This document shows, one piece after another, positions 1 to 10,892 of a DNA stretch of 64,000 nt. Numbering within the stretch: the stretch's first letter is position 1; each line of letters begins with the position of its first letter. The position numbers and the translations under genes are program-made. The stretch comes from Cristatella mucedo. Lineage: Eukaryota; Bryozoa; Phylactolaemata; Cristatellidae. The DNA lies in NCBI GenBank assembly GCA_009760855.2, contig WPIO01000127.1:1102501-1166500 (forward strand), in the 5' to 3' direction. The notes under the pieces were generated by a model that was not told the DNA's origin, did not search any database, and saw only the letters and a list, made by a program, of their open reading frames with translations.

Positions 1-79
1 TCGTAGCAGGTTTACAGAAATCGTTGAGCGCTGACCCGACACTGACCGCGCCCTGATGGCAGCAGCGAACCAGAGTCGC

Positions 80-455
80 ATGCCAATTGATTCTCAAGTC
101 GGACCTGGTCATCAACAATGGCACCGACGCAGTCGTCGTCGACGTGGCGGTGCCGTTCGATGGCAGCCAGGACGCCTTGATGGTGACGGCCCGGAGAAAC
201 TTTGAAAGGTGCACAGGGTCTTAGTCCGGTCTATCCTGACCGCTGGCTACAGGACGGCAGTGGCGAGGCCCTCAGTTCGCGGTCGGAGCTCTCGGCACCT
301 GGCGGCCCGATAGTGAGGCCTGCCAGGTCGACCTCGGCATTGCGCGTGTGTAAAGGATGGCATTGCGGCGGCGATGCGTCTCGGACGTCGTTTCCGGCTC
401 GGAAGCCGCGTGGTCCCTGTTCCTGAACCGGAAGTCGCGGGTAGCCACCGCGGCC
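80..455 (+). pseudogene. Decayed C-terminal part of an R2/NeSL-type LINE ORF
   Basis: Read in the frame of the codons around 95-200, the translation has SDLVINNG, then VVVDVAVPFDG, VGALGTW, DLGIARV and VSDVVSGSEAAWS in order. This is the order of the conserved C-terminal block that follows the restriction-like endonuclease of R2/NeSL-type site-specific LINEs: a DLV...VVDV.VPF core, then a VGA.G.W strand, then a LGI...VSD segment. Several in-frame stops (near 223, 235 and 347) show it is dead. Only this tail is in the window; the reverse transcriptase would lie to the left. The assignment rests on motif order and spacing recalled from the family, with no alignment. Confidence 0.6.
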
Positions 456-514
456 CCGGCAGGGCAGGACTCGTCCGATTAACGTGCATATTCACATTTT
501 ATGATGCCAGTTCA

Positions 515-515
515 C

Positions 516-549
<34 letters not shown>

Positions 550-550
550 A

Positions 551-621
<71 letters not shown>
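515..621. repeat. (TA)n followed by (GT)n microsatellite
   Basis: About 20 bases of alternating TA pass directly into about 85 bases of GT with two TGTA interruptions. It abuts the 3' tail side of a minus-strand SINE at about 635-745. Confidence 0.95.
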
Positions 622-624
<3 letters not shown>

Positions 625-634
625 CAATTCGTAT

Positions 635-748
635 GTAAAGGGCCATAAGAGAACTCAATCTCTATCCTGGCGCTTCGCGTGTGCCGCAGGGGTCGAGCCC
701 ACGACCTCTGTCGTTAAGGGCGAACCGCTGAACCCGATAGGCTAAAAC
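635..748 (-). mobile_element. tRNA-derived SINE, minus strand
   Basis: On the minus strand the region contains a Pol III B-box-like GTGGGCTCGACCCC and an A-box-like stretch near its 5' end. A tail hairpin arm pair (GCGCC...GGCCC) around AGAGATTGAGTTCTCT follows at 640-685. The same architecture recurs at 14,405, 14,715, 16,234 and 48,510. The adjacent GT/TA tract probably grew from its tail. Confidence 0.65.
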
Positions 749-1089
749 AGGGTGGCGATGCGTTGCAAAAAAAGTGCTTCGTCAACCGGCACAGCTGTGA
801 TATGCACCTTCGGGCAATATTCACCCCCGCTTCTTACAATTTACAAAAACAGTTTCTTACGTAGAGTCATGAAAAAAAAGTCAATTCTTTCCTTAGCGAT
901 GACGTTTAGCGCCGGCGCTGCGGCCTCGTAATGGCAGCTTGGTGCACGCCTCGCTGAGCTGTCCGCAGAGCGCTTCGAACGCGCGAGACGCGATGGCCGT
1001 GGCGGGAGTAGCTGACCTGCGAGGGTTGACAGAGAAATCAACTGCGAGAACCGCGAGTCGCCGTCGAACGACAGCGTCGTCGACGGCAA

Positions 1090-2330
1090 CGAGCGAATTC
1101 CTCCGCTCCGACGGTGAGCCGCATGTATTCCTCCGCTCCGATGGTGAGCCGCATGTATTCCGCTCTTCCGCGAGACTTCGATGAGACTTCGCCGAGAGGG
1201 CGTGGGAGGCAGAGCGAGGGGTCAGGTAGGCAGAGTGTGGAGTCGGAGACGAGACGAGACGGGCACAAACCGCCGGAACTAGGCGAGCGCGAGCGCACGA
1301 GACGCGCGCGGGCGGCGCTGGCCGCCGCGCCGCCAACGCCTCGCCGCCGGAGCCGGGAAGCGGCCGCAGCGCCGCAGCCGCCGACGGTGCTGCGGCCCGA
1401 CTTCGCCCGGGTCGCTGTTTGTTTGGCGCGCACGCTTGGCGGACTTCTTCCGGTCGTCGTCCGAAGCTCGGCCTCGTTGGCGACAAGACCGGAAGTCGGA
1501 AACGGAGCGGACGACCTGCCTCGCGCCGCCTGACGGCTCGCTGGCTGGCTTGCGCGTGCGCCCGACAGACGACGGCGGCGGCAGCACCTCACCGCCGCCG
1601 CCTCCGTGCGCGTCCCCTCCGCGCGGTGGCCGCGTCGCCGCCTCGCGTAGCGCTGCCGCCGCGCGAGCGCCGACGAGAAGCGGGCGCTCGTATAGACGTC
1701 GACAGCGGCGGAGCGAGCGTCGCGGCGGCGCGGCGGCGCGTCGCGGGTCGCGCGGTGGCCGCGCGCGTCCCCTCGCGCGAGGCGGTGGTACTCACGCGGC
1801 CGCGGCCGCGGTGGCGGCGCGAGCGCTTCGCGCCCTCGCCCTCTTCTCCTTGTCGATGCCCTTTCGTGCCGCAGTCAGAAGGACCGACATAGTTGCTCCG
1901 ACCCTGGAGGAGGAGGAGGAGGCGGTGCTGCTGCTGCTGCTCTCGCCGCGAAGCGTGCGCTCTCGCTATCGCTCGCCGCCGGTTGTTGTAGTGGCTCGAC
2001 GTGCGGCGCAACGGCCGTCGCTACTCGTCTCTCGATGGCAGACGCAGCGCCGCAAGTGACGTCGTCGCGGTCTCGGCGCACAGCCGCAGCGACCGCTTAT
2101 CGATCCGACGGCGGCGGCCGCGGCGGCTGCACCTTATATCGATCGCGGCGCACCATCGCCGACCGCCGCTGCGGCCGCACGCGCGCTGCGGCGGCGGCGG
2201 TGCAGCGCGCGTGCGGATTTGCAGTGGAGTACTGCAGAAAAAAATGCACGATGCACTCCAGAATACTTAGGAACGAGTTCGCTCGCGCGCGAGGTGAAAG
2301 GTCAAGGTCCAGAGAAGCCCCCTTTTTGTC
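1090..2330. promoter_or_regulatory. CpG-rich block, possible promoter/CpG island
   Basis: This stretch is much richer in GC and CpG than its surroundings, with long (GCC)n/(GGC)n-like runs. It opens with two 30-bp tandem copies (1101-1130 and 1131-1160, one mismatch) and contains a CRE-like TGACGTC at about 2057. Long open frames exist on both strands, as expected of GC-rich DNA, but none resembles a known protein. It may be the promoter or first exon of a gene I cannot identify, or a simple GC-rich repeat. Confidence 0.35.
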
Positions 2331-2399
2331 GTACGTGAGCTGGCGGCATCGACTGCTGAGTGGGTATGCAAATTAATGCGCACAGTTTCGCCGATGAGT

Positions 2400-3530
2400 T
2401 TCAGTTTCCCAGCCGACGTCGATCCCAGTTGATAGACGATGGCATTTACGAACTACGCGCGAGACTTCTCCGTAGCTCGGGCCGAAAGTAGCGGCGCATC
2501 ATCTGCGCACACGGGCCGCCGAGCGGGAAGATGCGTACTTCCTCGTTCCGGCGATGCACGTTCGCTGTGCATGCATGCGTAGAAACAGAGAGCATGCATA
2601 TAAGTGGCCAACTGCTGGCGATGCTGCTACTTCGTGGCCTCGCGTACTGAAATAGTTGCGTTCTAGATCTGCGGCCAGATTTGGAGATATCATAAAACGC
2701 ACCTGAATTGTAACTGCACGGAACCGGTAATGTCATGGTCTGCGGTTAGACGGCATACATTCCCTACTCGTGTAGCACTCAGTCATTGGCGATCTGGCAC
2801 TTGAGCCAGGAAGGAATCGCACTCTGAGCCTGACCTGACCAATCAGACCTGGAGCCGATTAGTTGCGACGTACAGTATGTAGCGGCTTCCCGCCGAACTG
2901 AATAAGGCTGCAAGTATAACAATCGTAACTCAGGGCCAATCGCAGCCGTCTCACTAATCCTCGATTGCTAATCGCAGCCGTCACACGAAGAAAGCCCGTG
3001 ATGCATCGGTATTGCGACTGACGGTTGTAGATGCGACACCAAAATGCATGCAGGTGTCCCGACAGCAGACGCCAGCAGCACGTGTCCCAACAGCAGATGA
3101 CAGCAGCACGTGTCCCGACAGCAGCAGCGGAATACGGCAGCAGCGAAGACAAACCAAGATGCCAGCAAGATTAAAAGCCGATATCCATAACTGAGAGAAG
3201 TCTATTTGACAACTACAGAGGGCTACAGGCGTTCAACGGCAACCAAGACGTCCACTAACGGCTCATTGGCCTACAGTACAGACAGCTAAGCTCTACAGCG
3301 TAACTCAAGTGCAACTGGTAGCATAATAGATGCCTTCGGCTTCTATGTGGTCTTGGCTATAGATTATCACAGAATTGATTCCAAGCCGTTATAATTCAGG
3401 AAGCGAGAATAATGAATATGAGTCACAATTTTGCTGACTTAGCAAGCCATCGTTTCATCTTTGAGATGTGCTCTGGCCGACCTCGGAGTAGTTAGTGATT
3501 AACGCATGCGCCTCGCACGTGCAGCGCATG
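2400..3530. other. No recognisable gene
   Basis: No recognisable protein, RNA gene or known repeat. A short internal repeat, CAGCAGCACGTGTCCCRACAG, occurs two to three times at about 3055-3125. Confidence 0.5.
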
Positions 3531-3534
3531 CGTA

Positions 3535-3576
3535 GCGTTACGTTACGTTACGCTACGTTACGTTACATAGCGCTAC
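3535..3576. repeat. (TTACG)n short tandem repeat
   Basis: About eight copies of a 5-6 base CGTTA unit, some with an extra C, lie just left of a LINE-A tail. A similar short unit could be telomere-like, but the block is too short to call. Confidence 0.8.
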
Positions 3577-3602
3577 GCGCATGACGTTTAGAGCTGATTG
3601 CT

Positions 3603-3811
3603 AATAATAATAATAATAATAATAATAATTCACTTGATAAAGCGCCCTCAGAGAATTCAATCTCTCTCTAGGCGCTTTACATTTGCTGTAAAGTGAAATG
3701 CAATTGAATGGTAAGTAAAATCATGCTTGAAAAACAAACGAGATGAATAATATGGTTAGGGGTGACATGCACAGGGTCAGCATGCAAATGTGGTTAGTGG
3801 CAGCATGCACT
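3603..3811 (-). mobile_element. LINE-A 3' tail, minus strand
   Basis: Reading the minus strand, the fragment carries the LINE-A 3' UTR (GCATGC-rich repeats) and the hairpin AAAGCGCC...GGCGCTTT around AGAGA/TCTCT. It ends in (ATT)n. It is a 5'-truncated copy with no coding part, closely matching the tail of the + copy at 12,200-12,437. Confidence 0.8.
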
Positions 3812-4009
3812 TAACGTCTCTTGCTGGCAAAGACGACCCCAGTCTAGAAAATATTCTCAAAAACTGTTAAATTACTTCAATCTAAAATGCCTCTTAGCCG
3901 TAAGTGGGTAGCCGTTTGCGTCACTCGATTATTATTATTATTATTATTATGAAGATACTCAGGGTTACACACCGGTTAGTAGAGCCGTGGTTATTAGCAA
4001 CCACTTCAT

Positions 4010-4445
4010 AATAATAATAATAATGCATTTGATATTACGCCCTCAGAGAACTCAATCTCTTTCTAAACATTTTGCACTTGCTACAAAGGAAGTTTGATCG
4101 AATGTTTAGTGGTAGCATGCTTAGTGACAACTAGCGTAACTTGGTTAGTGTTGACATGCACATGGTCAGCATGCAAATATAAAGAGTGGCTGCATGCGAA
4201 GTGTCAGCACGCATAAGCACGTAAAGGACGAATCACTCGGACCCAATTAATGGTTTTGTAAGTAGATGCATTTTAGTTGTTTTTCAAATGTGGTCAAGTC
4301 GGGTGGCGAAAGTCGAAGTGCACTCCAGGCTTTGGGAGCATACGGATTAAAGGCACGGTCTCTAAAGAATTCGAGGTTCGCACGATATATTGGTAAACGA
4401 TTAGACCCCAAAAATCGAGTGCTACGATGCTTAATCGTGCGGAGG
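4010..4445 (-). mobile_element. LINE-A 3' end with ORF remnant, minus strand
   Basis: On the minus strand the fragment encodes a worn version of the LINE-A C-terminus (a FRDRAFNPYAPKAWSALR-like phrase at 4247-4477). The 3' UTR, a degraded hairpin and (ATT)n follow at 4012-4024. It is 5' truncated; the left tail marks the insertion end. Confidence 0.75.
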
Positions 4446-4534
4446 AGACCATGCAGAGCCGACACAGGAAGGAGCAAGCAACGTACAAGCTCGCTGACAT
4501 GCTCACGGAGAGCTGCTCGGGAGCCAAGTCGCCA

Positions 4535-4650
4535 CTTTCTCTCTCTCTCTCTCTACCTATCTATCTATCTATCTATCTCTCTCTATGTCTCTTTCCAGCT
4601 CTCTCTCGCTCCCTCCTCTCTCGCCCCCCTTCTCTCTCGCTCTGTCTTTC
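4535..4650. repeat. (CT)n/(CTAT)n microsatellite
   Basis: An impure pyrimidine tract with a CTAT core at about 4553-4576, flanked by CT and CCT runs. Confidence 0.85.
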
Positions 4651-4699
4651 TCCCTTTTCTTAATCTCTTTGCCCTTGCCTTACTCGATGTCTTCATGCA

Positions 4700-7230
4700 A
4701 ACACGTCATTTTTCTAGCAAGTCCTTAGAAGAACTTCCACATGAACCTGAAAGTTTACTCATGTAAACACATTCGCCGCTATCAGAAAGCACAGCTACTT
4801 TGTGGTGATCATGGACCAATGGGTGGAACCATTTTATTGGCTCCACCTAATTCTGCATCTTATTGGCTACAGCTCTTGCGCGATTAAATTTGCTCGCTTT
4901 GTTTCTGGCAAGATTTAACTCGTCGCAGCGGATATTTCTCCCGGGTCCGGGCTGTGCCTGAGCATGCTTCGGCATGCTCAGGCATGCTTTTGCTTGCTTC
5001 GGCCGAAGGCAACGCGGCGAAATCTCTTCCGTTCCACTCGCAATGGGCAAGAACCGTCGCTTATTGATTTAGCCGTCTTGAGAGGACGCGCTAAGATAGC
5101 TTCGTGATTGCTGGTCCAGCTGACGGAAAGATTAAGAATGGCGGATTATAATCGCAGTCAATAGCCTTCTGTCCCTGCAAGATGCCATTGTGTACCTTCG
5201 AAGTACATTCGAAGTGCGTCCATTGGATTCCGAATAAGGCCCGAGGCATGGCCACAGTGTGAGCTATCGATTTTCTATGACCTGCTGGAAAGTGCACCCG
5301 GAAGCATTAGCTCCGTAAATGTGCATCTTGCAGGCCACGAAGCGTAGGCAGCCGATATAGAAAGGTCAGGCACGATCGCCAGCCGAGGATTTTTCTCCTA
5401 GTTATTTCGTGCTGTTGGTGCGAAGCTGCACTTTTTTTTTATGTGTGCAATCCGGTTCATTTCCCGTGTGCACGCCGCCACTGGATGAGCGATCGTAGCA
5501 TGCCAGCAGTCGGAATGGAAACACGGCTACACTGATCATTTTGAATGCTGAGTGATTAGAAGCGAACATAAAACCTCCCAAGTCAAGATAGTATAAATTT
5601 AAACTGCAAAAATGACGTTTCGGTGCGTATAAAGTCATTGTAAGTCCTTGTAAGTGGACTTGCTTAGTAGACAACCAGGAGCTGGCGATGCGTCGAAAGA
5701 GCAAACAGGCATCGATCGGCGGACCTCTGAACTCTGAACTCTGGCCTCTGAAAGCATCCCTTCTTCCAATCGGATGCTGTTAAAGTAAGCGGTACAAAGC
5801 AAAGTGTCAGTACGGGCCGTATGTGAACCTTCAAACAGCGTGTAGGCAAGGAACAAAGTGGTACAGGGCCATAAAAGCGCCGATATACAGTCCTGACCAG
5901 ATGGAGAAATGAATGTGCGCCATTAATATGAGCTAGGTTTTAACTGATATTTTTCATAGTGTTCTCGCTAAGATTTTAGATTTAAAAAGTTATTTCTATG
6001 TATATTTTGTTCGGCATTCCAAGTGTCATCGATGATGGCTGTCTTTAATCGTACCCAGGGCATCACTGACATCACTGGCTTCACTGAGCCAAGATCAAAA
6101 CAACTGCTTACAATTATCAGATGGCCACAGAAAGTCCCGTCCCCCCAGGACTCTCACTATTTGGATTCGGGGGATCAAGTAAATGTTGTGCTCTACTTGT
6201 AAGCTCAAGCAATTGGTTCAGCTCGGCGAAGTTAGTGAGGCCAAATTCTTCAATAAGAATTTTTAGAGCACCGCTGTGTAACTGCAAGTAAGATATGCAG
6301 TTATATTGCTGTCTATTTTTATTGTTACAGCAGGGTATCTTATTCTGCATCCTCTCATTTACAGACTTCCGGTGCACCAAACCGGTTGGAGGCATCGCTG
6401 TCGACCCTATATTGCTTCACGCGTCGAGAGCGCTTGCAATGCTCTCTCCTGTTTCAAGCTGGCACGTAACCGTCGAGTCGCAGTAACAAAACTTCCACTT
6501 CCGGCCAATGAATCGACTGCTTTCAAATAAAAGAAAGAGAGCTACACTGTCCCAGCACTCGCCACAACACACAGCTCTGAAGCTGCGTTATAGCTATCGA
6601 ATCTCCGCATAAATTGGTGTCAATTTTCCTCTGGTTATGGAACTGACCTACTACGTCGCCACATCTTGGTTGAGGAGCAAAATCGGACGACCGCCTTGAT
6701 GGAGAGGCTGCCTCTACTCGACGCCTCCTACTTGTACCAGTTGGCCATTCAAAACCCCGGCGGCTCGCTACGTACTACGACCAAATGAAAATGGCCGACG
6801 TTCGTGGCTTCTAGTTATATCGAGTCGTTCAGAGCAAGTCCACGAACACGGAGCTCTTATTTTTTGTAGCCGTGGCTAAACCCCATTCCACACAAAAGAC
6901 GCTGAGCATTAATTTATAAAATTCACTGATCATATCACGTACTCTACGAGAATGCACTGGTCAGATGGAGGCGTCCACACGACAACTAACACGGCCGCAC
7001 TCCCCGCTGCCGGTTATCAGCCCACCCCCTGGCTACCAAGACCACTGGCCATAAACACCCATCAGCAGGCCATAAACCAGCCACAATATGATCAAAAAGC
7101 ATACAAGTATCCATGGCTCATAAACGGGCCACGACGCGATCATCGAGGCCACAAGTGTCAAGGCTGTCCATAAGCTTGCTGCACCAACAAGCCCGCAACG
7201 GTGCACGTTACTGTGCACAAACACACATTA
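4700..7230. other. No recognisable gene
   Basis: Both strands were read. There is no recognisable protein, RNA gene or repeat family, apart from short GGCATGCTCAGGCATGC-like repeats at about 4960-4995 and an imperfect duplication CTCTGAACTCTGAACTCTGGCCTCTG at about 5725. Confidence 0.4.
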
Positions 7231-7239
7231 ATTAAATGT

Positions 7240-7317
7240 ATCTGCGTGTGTGCGTGCGTTTGTGTGTGTGTGCGTGCGTGTGTGCGTGTGCGTGCGTGTG
7301 CGTGTGTGCGTGCGTGC

Positions 7318-7384
<67 letters not shown>
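7240..7384. repeat. (TG)n/(TGCG)n microsatellite
   Basis: About 145 bases of alternating TG and TGCG units. It can form Z-DNA. It lies about 120 bases upstream of a LINE-B fragment. Confidence 0.95.
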
Positions 7385-7386
<2 letters not shown>

Positions 7387-7499
7387 GGTGACTACTATGC
7401 TTTTACCCAAAAACCTTTACCGTACGCTTATCTTTTCTTCTTTCTATTCTTCCCAAACTCGTGTACAATGATGACTGCAATGGCGAACTCCACTTATGT

Positions 7500-8095
7500 G
7501 TTCATACAATGGCTGAACTGCTGCACCAGTTTCAGCCTCCTCGTGCACTCAGGTCTTGTATGGACAGTAAATTAGCTGTTACATACCTCCGCTTAAAGAC
7601 CGTCGGCTACAGAAGTTTTAGCTCTGCAGGTCCTAGACTAGGGAACTTGCTTCACTTCCGCGATTCTTACGCAATGACAACTACTCCTGCTTCCGACTAT
7701 GGCACATCCTTTCCAGCGGTCCAGAGCTGCTACTTCTTTGCTACTCACTACCTCACCTTCTCTCCTGGCTCAGCTGCGGTTCCCAATATCTCTTTGTTGC
7801 GAGAGATTTCTGTTGGCTACTGAATAAATAATAAATACAAGCTGGTTTAACAGCCTCTTTTTGTATAGCGACAGGAGAGCCTTGATGGCTATCATCACCG
7901 CTTGCAGCGGCGATAAAGGATCGCCCACCACAGGATTCGAACCCACGACCTCGGTTCCGAGGTCGTGAAAAGCAACCGCCTTACCTAGTGAGTGTACCGA
8001 AAGCCGCTTAGGCTGTGAGTTATAGTATACAATTGAGTATAAAACTGTGAGTATAAACCTTCCCTGCGTAACACCCACATAGCCTTTGTGGAGTT
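7500..8095 (+). mobile_element. LINE-B 3' part, interrupted by a SINE
   Basis: The + strand encodes the LINE-B C-terminus: [17 protein letters not shown], then RLKTVGYRSFSSAGPRL. The 3' UTR (CCGAAAGCCGCTTAGGCTGTGAG) resumes at about 7,997 after a minus-strand SINE that occupies 7,824-7,996. Comparison with the uninterrupted copy at 10,890-11,395 shows the break is inside GGCTAC|CGAAAG. The element is a 5'-truncated remnant of a CR1/L2-like LINE with several frame breaks. Confidence 0.75.
7824..7996 (-). mobile_element. tRNA-derived SINE (type 2), inserted in LINE-B
   Basis: On the minus strand an A-box-like GGTAAGGCGG is followed by a B-box-like GTGGGTTCGAATCC, with a 20-base self-complementary stretch around CGACCTCGGAACCGAGGTCG between them. 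The body ends in an AT-rich AATAAATAATAAATA tail at the left end. It sits inside the LINE-B 3' UTR, so it is younger than that LINE. A head-less relative lies at 10,235-10,328. Confidence 0.65.
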
Positions 8096-8102
8096 ACAAA
8101 CG

Positions 8103-8212
8103 TATATATATATATATTAATATATGCACATATATATGTATATATATATATATATATTAATATGTGCATATATATATATATATATATATTAATATACGCA
8201 TATATACATATA
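8103..8212. repeat. (TA)n array with TTAATATRYGCATA spacers
   Basis: Alternating TA interrupted three to four times by a TTAATATGTGCATA-like spacer, giving a higher-order unit of about 45-50 bases that can fold back on itself. Confidence 0.85.
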
Positions 8213-8499
8213 CCCTAACTCCCCAGCGAATACAATTGAGATGAGGCTCCATTCTTAGGTGGGCGGACAAGAGACCTTCTCCTGCCCGAATAGACGATCA
8301 GCTGATCTTCATCTAAGGAAGATCAGAAGTTCGGGTCAGAAGCCTGGGTCAATTTCTTTTCATTCCGTTGCAGCCACAAGCAACCTTGGAGAACAATCGC
8401 TGCTCTCGACCTAAGTCTTGCGGTTACCCTCCCCGGTGTGCCTACAGCCGCGTATTTTCCGCCCAATGCCGGGCGAATCACGAATAAGACAAGAGCAAC

Positions 8500-8665
8500 C
8501 CTAGTTTGAACCAGGGTTAAGGTGCTCACCTTTGACGACTGAGTTCAACGTCCTTGCCTTTGCAGACCAAGGTCATGGGATCGAGCTCTGCGGGCAATGG
8601 AAAGCGTCTGGATAGAGAATATGTTCTCTTAGGGCGAAATACAAGCGAATTATATTTTTGTTTTT
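8500..8665 (+). mobile_element. tRNA-derived SINE, plus strand
   Basis: An A-box-like GGGTTAAGGTGCTC, a B-box-like GGGATCGAGCTC and a body ending in GCGTCTGGATAGAGAATATGTTCTCTTAGGGCG, a worn version of the shared hairpin, are seen in order. It belongs to the same type as the SINE at 14,405. Confidence 0.6.
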
Positions 8666-8823
8666 CTTATTTTAAGCACGATCTGTGCAAATGAAAGCGA
8701 AGCACGACCCACGAAGCAAGCACAGGTATATGCCCACGTGTTGTAGCTGCGATTAGATATCGCGAAAGAACTTGTCTTAGATGTGCAGCGGAGCGGCGAG
8801 TTCGAGAAAGAATGTATGCATGA

Positions 8824-9070
8824 TTGCCCCGCCCCTCCCCCTAGCATGGTTACCCCGCCCCTTCCCCTTGCATGCTTGCCCCGCCTCCCCCTAGCATAGT
8901 TCCCCCGCCCCACAACCTAGCATGGTTACCCCGCCCCTTCCCCTTGCATGCTTGCCCCGCCTCCCCCTAGCGTAGTTCCCCCGCCCCACAACCTAGCATG
9001 GTTACCCCGCCCCCACCCCCTTGCATGCTTGCCCCCGCCCCTTCCACCTTGCATGCTTGCCCCACCCCGC
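8824..9070. repeat. GC-rich minisatellite, ~35-bp unit
   Basis: About seven copies of a unit of the form CCCCGCCCCTTCCCCTTGC followed by ATGCTTG or ATGGTTA, with the two versions partly alternating to give a higher-order unit of about 105-110 bases. Open frames on both strands here come from the repeat and are not genes. Confidence 0.85.
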
Positions 9071-9269
9071 CCGCAGGAGCCCATGTCTCCCGGTGTCACG
9101 CTGGCTCCTGCAGTGAAGACTCGACAGTGAAGGTCGACTCTCCTAAATGCCTCAACATCCCTTTCCTGCGTTTTTGGGCGAGCATAACGTGGGCGGCTGT
9201 TAGATACTCGATTCTGGCCATTGCTTGCTTCGTTCGTCAAAAAAATTATCACTCAGTCGGCTCCCAGCC

Positions 9270-9420
9270 CCGGGGGATAATGTGCTCGCTTTTCACGAAC
9301 CAGCTTGCGGGTTTGAGTCCTGCAATGGGCGATCTTGTATTGCCCACTGCAAATGGCGGCGGTAGCCATTTAGGCTCGACCGCTTCAATGCGAATGAGGC
9401 GATTACATCAGCTAACCTAT
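9270..9420 (+). mobile_element. Possible SINE with tRNA-like head
   Basis: GGATAATGTGCTCGCTTTTCACGAACC resembles a tRNA D-arm/A-box region, and GCGGGTTTGAGTCCTGC a B-box. The downstream body (GCGATCTTGTATTGCCC) resembles the type 2 SINE at 7,824. It could be a third diverged copy. Confidence 0.4.
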
Positions 9421-9555
9421 AACCTATGTCCTGCAGCAGCTGGATCCCCCCAGATCCCCCTCGCCTGCTGTCCCTCGGAGTCGAGACGTTAGAAGAGTGG
9501 TGTCGGCAGTGCAAGTGACGTCTATTGCTGCCTCCCACCAAAGTAGCAAAGATTT

Positions 9556-10075
9556 AACAGCGGCACTTGAGGCATCGTTCCGGCTTGTGCAATCAGGCGC
9601 TTACAGTTGATGCAAAACTATGCTGCAGCTAGGCTCATTTGTCGTGAGCATCGCAATTGCCACATCGCACCACTTGTCGCCGACCTATACTGGCTCCCAA
9701 TCAAGCAGCGCATCGACTGTTCTGTCACTCTGCTGTTCTGACTCGAATCGTTTAGCCAAACCTTGTATGAACCTCAAAACCATTAGATACCGTGCCTTTA
9801 GTTGCAATGCTCCCCAAGCCTGGAACTCACTACCGACGCACCTTACAAAAGAAGCTTACAACGCACCTTTTTTTTTTACAGCATTTGGCATGTCTTTGTG
9901 ATTTGTCCTTCGTATGCATATACTTGCTTATACTAGACTAGCTGCTTGCGGATGTTACTACCAAACATTTGGTATTGCTTTATATGCAGCATCTGTAAAG
10001 TGTCTAGAGAGAGATTCAGTTATCTGAGAGCGCTATACGAATACATTATGATGATGATGATTATTATTATTATCT
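9556..10075 (+). mobile_element. LINE-A 3' part, plus strand
   Basis: A worn LINE-A C-terminus is readable in pieces: NYAAARLICREHRNCHIAP, then DLYWLPIKQRID and a CSPSLELTT-like remnant. The 3' UTR, the hairpin (AAAGTGTCTAGAGAGAGATTCAG...) and (ATG)n/(ATT)n follow at about 10,047-10,073. It has multiple stops and frameshifts. Confidence 0.7.
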
Positions 10076-10234
10076 CCGAATGCACTGTGGTGATTTATCG
10101 CTTAAATGCCGTGGCAAGCACCCGTGGCAAGCACCCGAGCAAAGTGCGATCTAGCGAAGCTCGCTACTCAGAGTATGTTGAAATTCACTGCGCTCATTGC
10201 GATCGGCACTATATCGTGTCACTACATGTACGAA

Positions 10235-10328
10235 TGAATAAATCCTGGCCGATTCAGCAGCCTCTTTATGTATAGCGACAGAAGAGCCTTTGCGGCTATC
10301 CCCACCGCTTGCAGTGGCGATAGCGGAC
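10235..10328 (-). mobile_element. Type 2 SINE fragment
   Basis: The stretch GCCTCTTTATGTATAGCGACAG... matches the tail half of the SINE at 7,824-7,996. The tRNA-like head is missing. Confidence 0.55.
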
Positions 10329-10329
10329 G

Positions 10330-10670
10330 AGAGCCCAGCGTTCGCTTTTCTACTTCGGCGGCTTCGGCGACTGCGACTCCAGCGAGCGTCGACGATTACT
10401 AAATGCCGCTCGATCCGTCTGCTGCCGCGCCCTTTTAATGTCGACTGCTGCGACTGAAACTAGGGGCCTGCCTCGTTCATCCTCAGCATCGCGAACCGAG
10501 CACTCGTGTCCTCACTCGCCAGCGATACTCACTTCCTCGATTGTCCGCCCCACTCGGTGCCGGTACTTCTTTTCAATTTGATTTGACCCAGCGGTTTGGC
10601 GCTCGCCTTCAGCGACCCAGGTCATAGGCTCGCGACCTGCAGCCAATCAAAAGGCGCCAAGATAATATAT
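10330..10670. other. No recognisable gene
   Basis: Nothing is recognised beyond a GGCGGCTTCGGCGACTG-like GC-rich patch. A possible tRNA-like B-box at about 10,625 (CATAGGCTCGCGACC) is too weak to call. Confidence 0.4.
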
Positions 10671-10675
10671 TAATA

Positions 10676-10892
10676 GTAATAATACACTTGATAAAGTGCC
10701 CTCAGGGAACTCAATGTCTTCCCAGGCATTTTATATTTGCTGCAAAGGAAACACGGTCGAATGGTGAGTGGTATCGTGCTTGATAATCAAAAAGAATATC
10801 ATGGCTAGGGTTGGGTGACATGCACAAGGTCAGCCTGCAAGTGTGGTCAGTGGTAGCCTGCACAGTGTCAGCACGCATAAGCACACACAGGA
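10676..10892 (-). mobile_element. LINE-A 3' tail, minus strand
   Basis: The fragment is a 3' UTR, hairpin and short AATAAT tail on the left. The hairpin stem has changed on both arms (AAAATGCC/GGCACTTT), so most pairs survive, partly as G-U pairs. It abuts a LINE-B copy on its right. Confidence 0.75.

Noticed and set aside
1038-2081. Overlapping long open frames on both strands in the CpG-rich block
   Set aside because: Six-frame openness follows from GC-rich composition; the translations are Arg/Ala/Ser-rich with no motif, and no splice-supported gene could be built.
7824-7996. Functional tRNA gene
   Set aside because: A- and B-box-like parts are present but no cloverleaf with an acceptor stem can be closed, and an AT-rich tail and insertion within a LINE fit a SINE.
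8103-8212. CRISPR-like array (TA repeats with spacers)
   Set aside because: The spacers are near identical and the repeats are simple TA; this is eukaryotic microsatellite DNA.
8824-9070. CRISPR-like array in the GC-rich minisatellite
   Set aside because: No constant repeat with unique spacers; the whole unit repeats.
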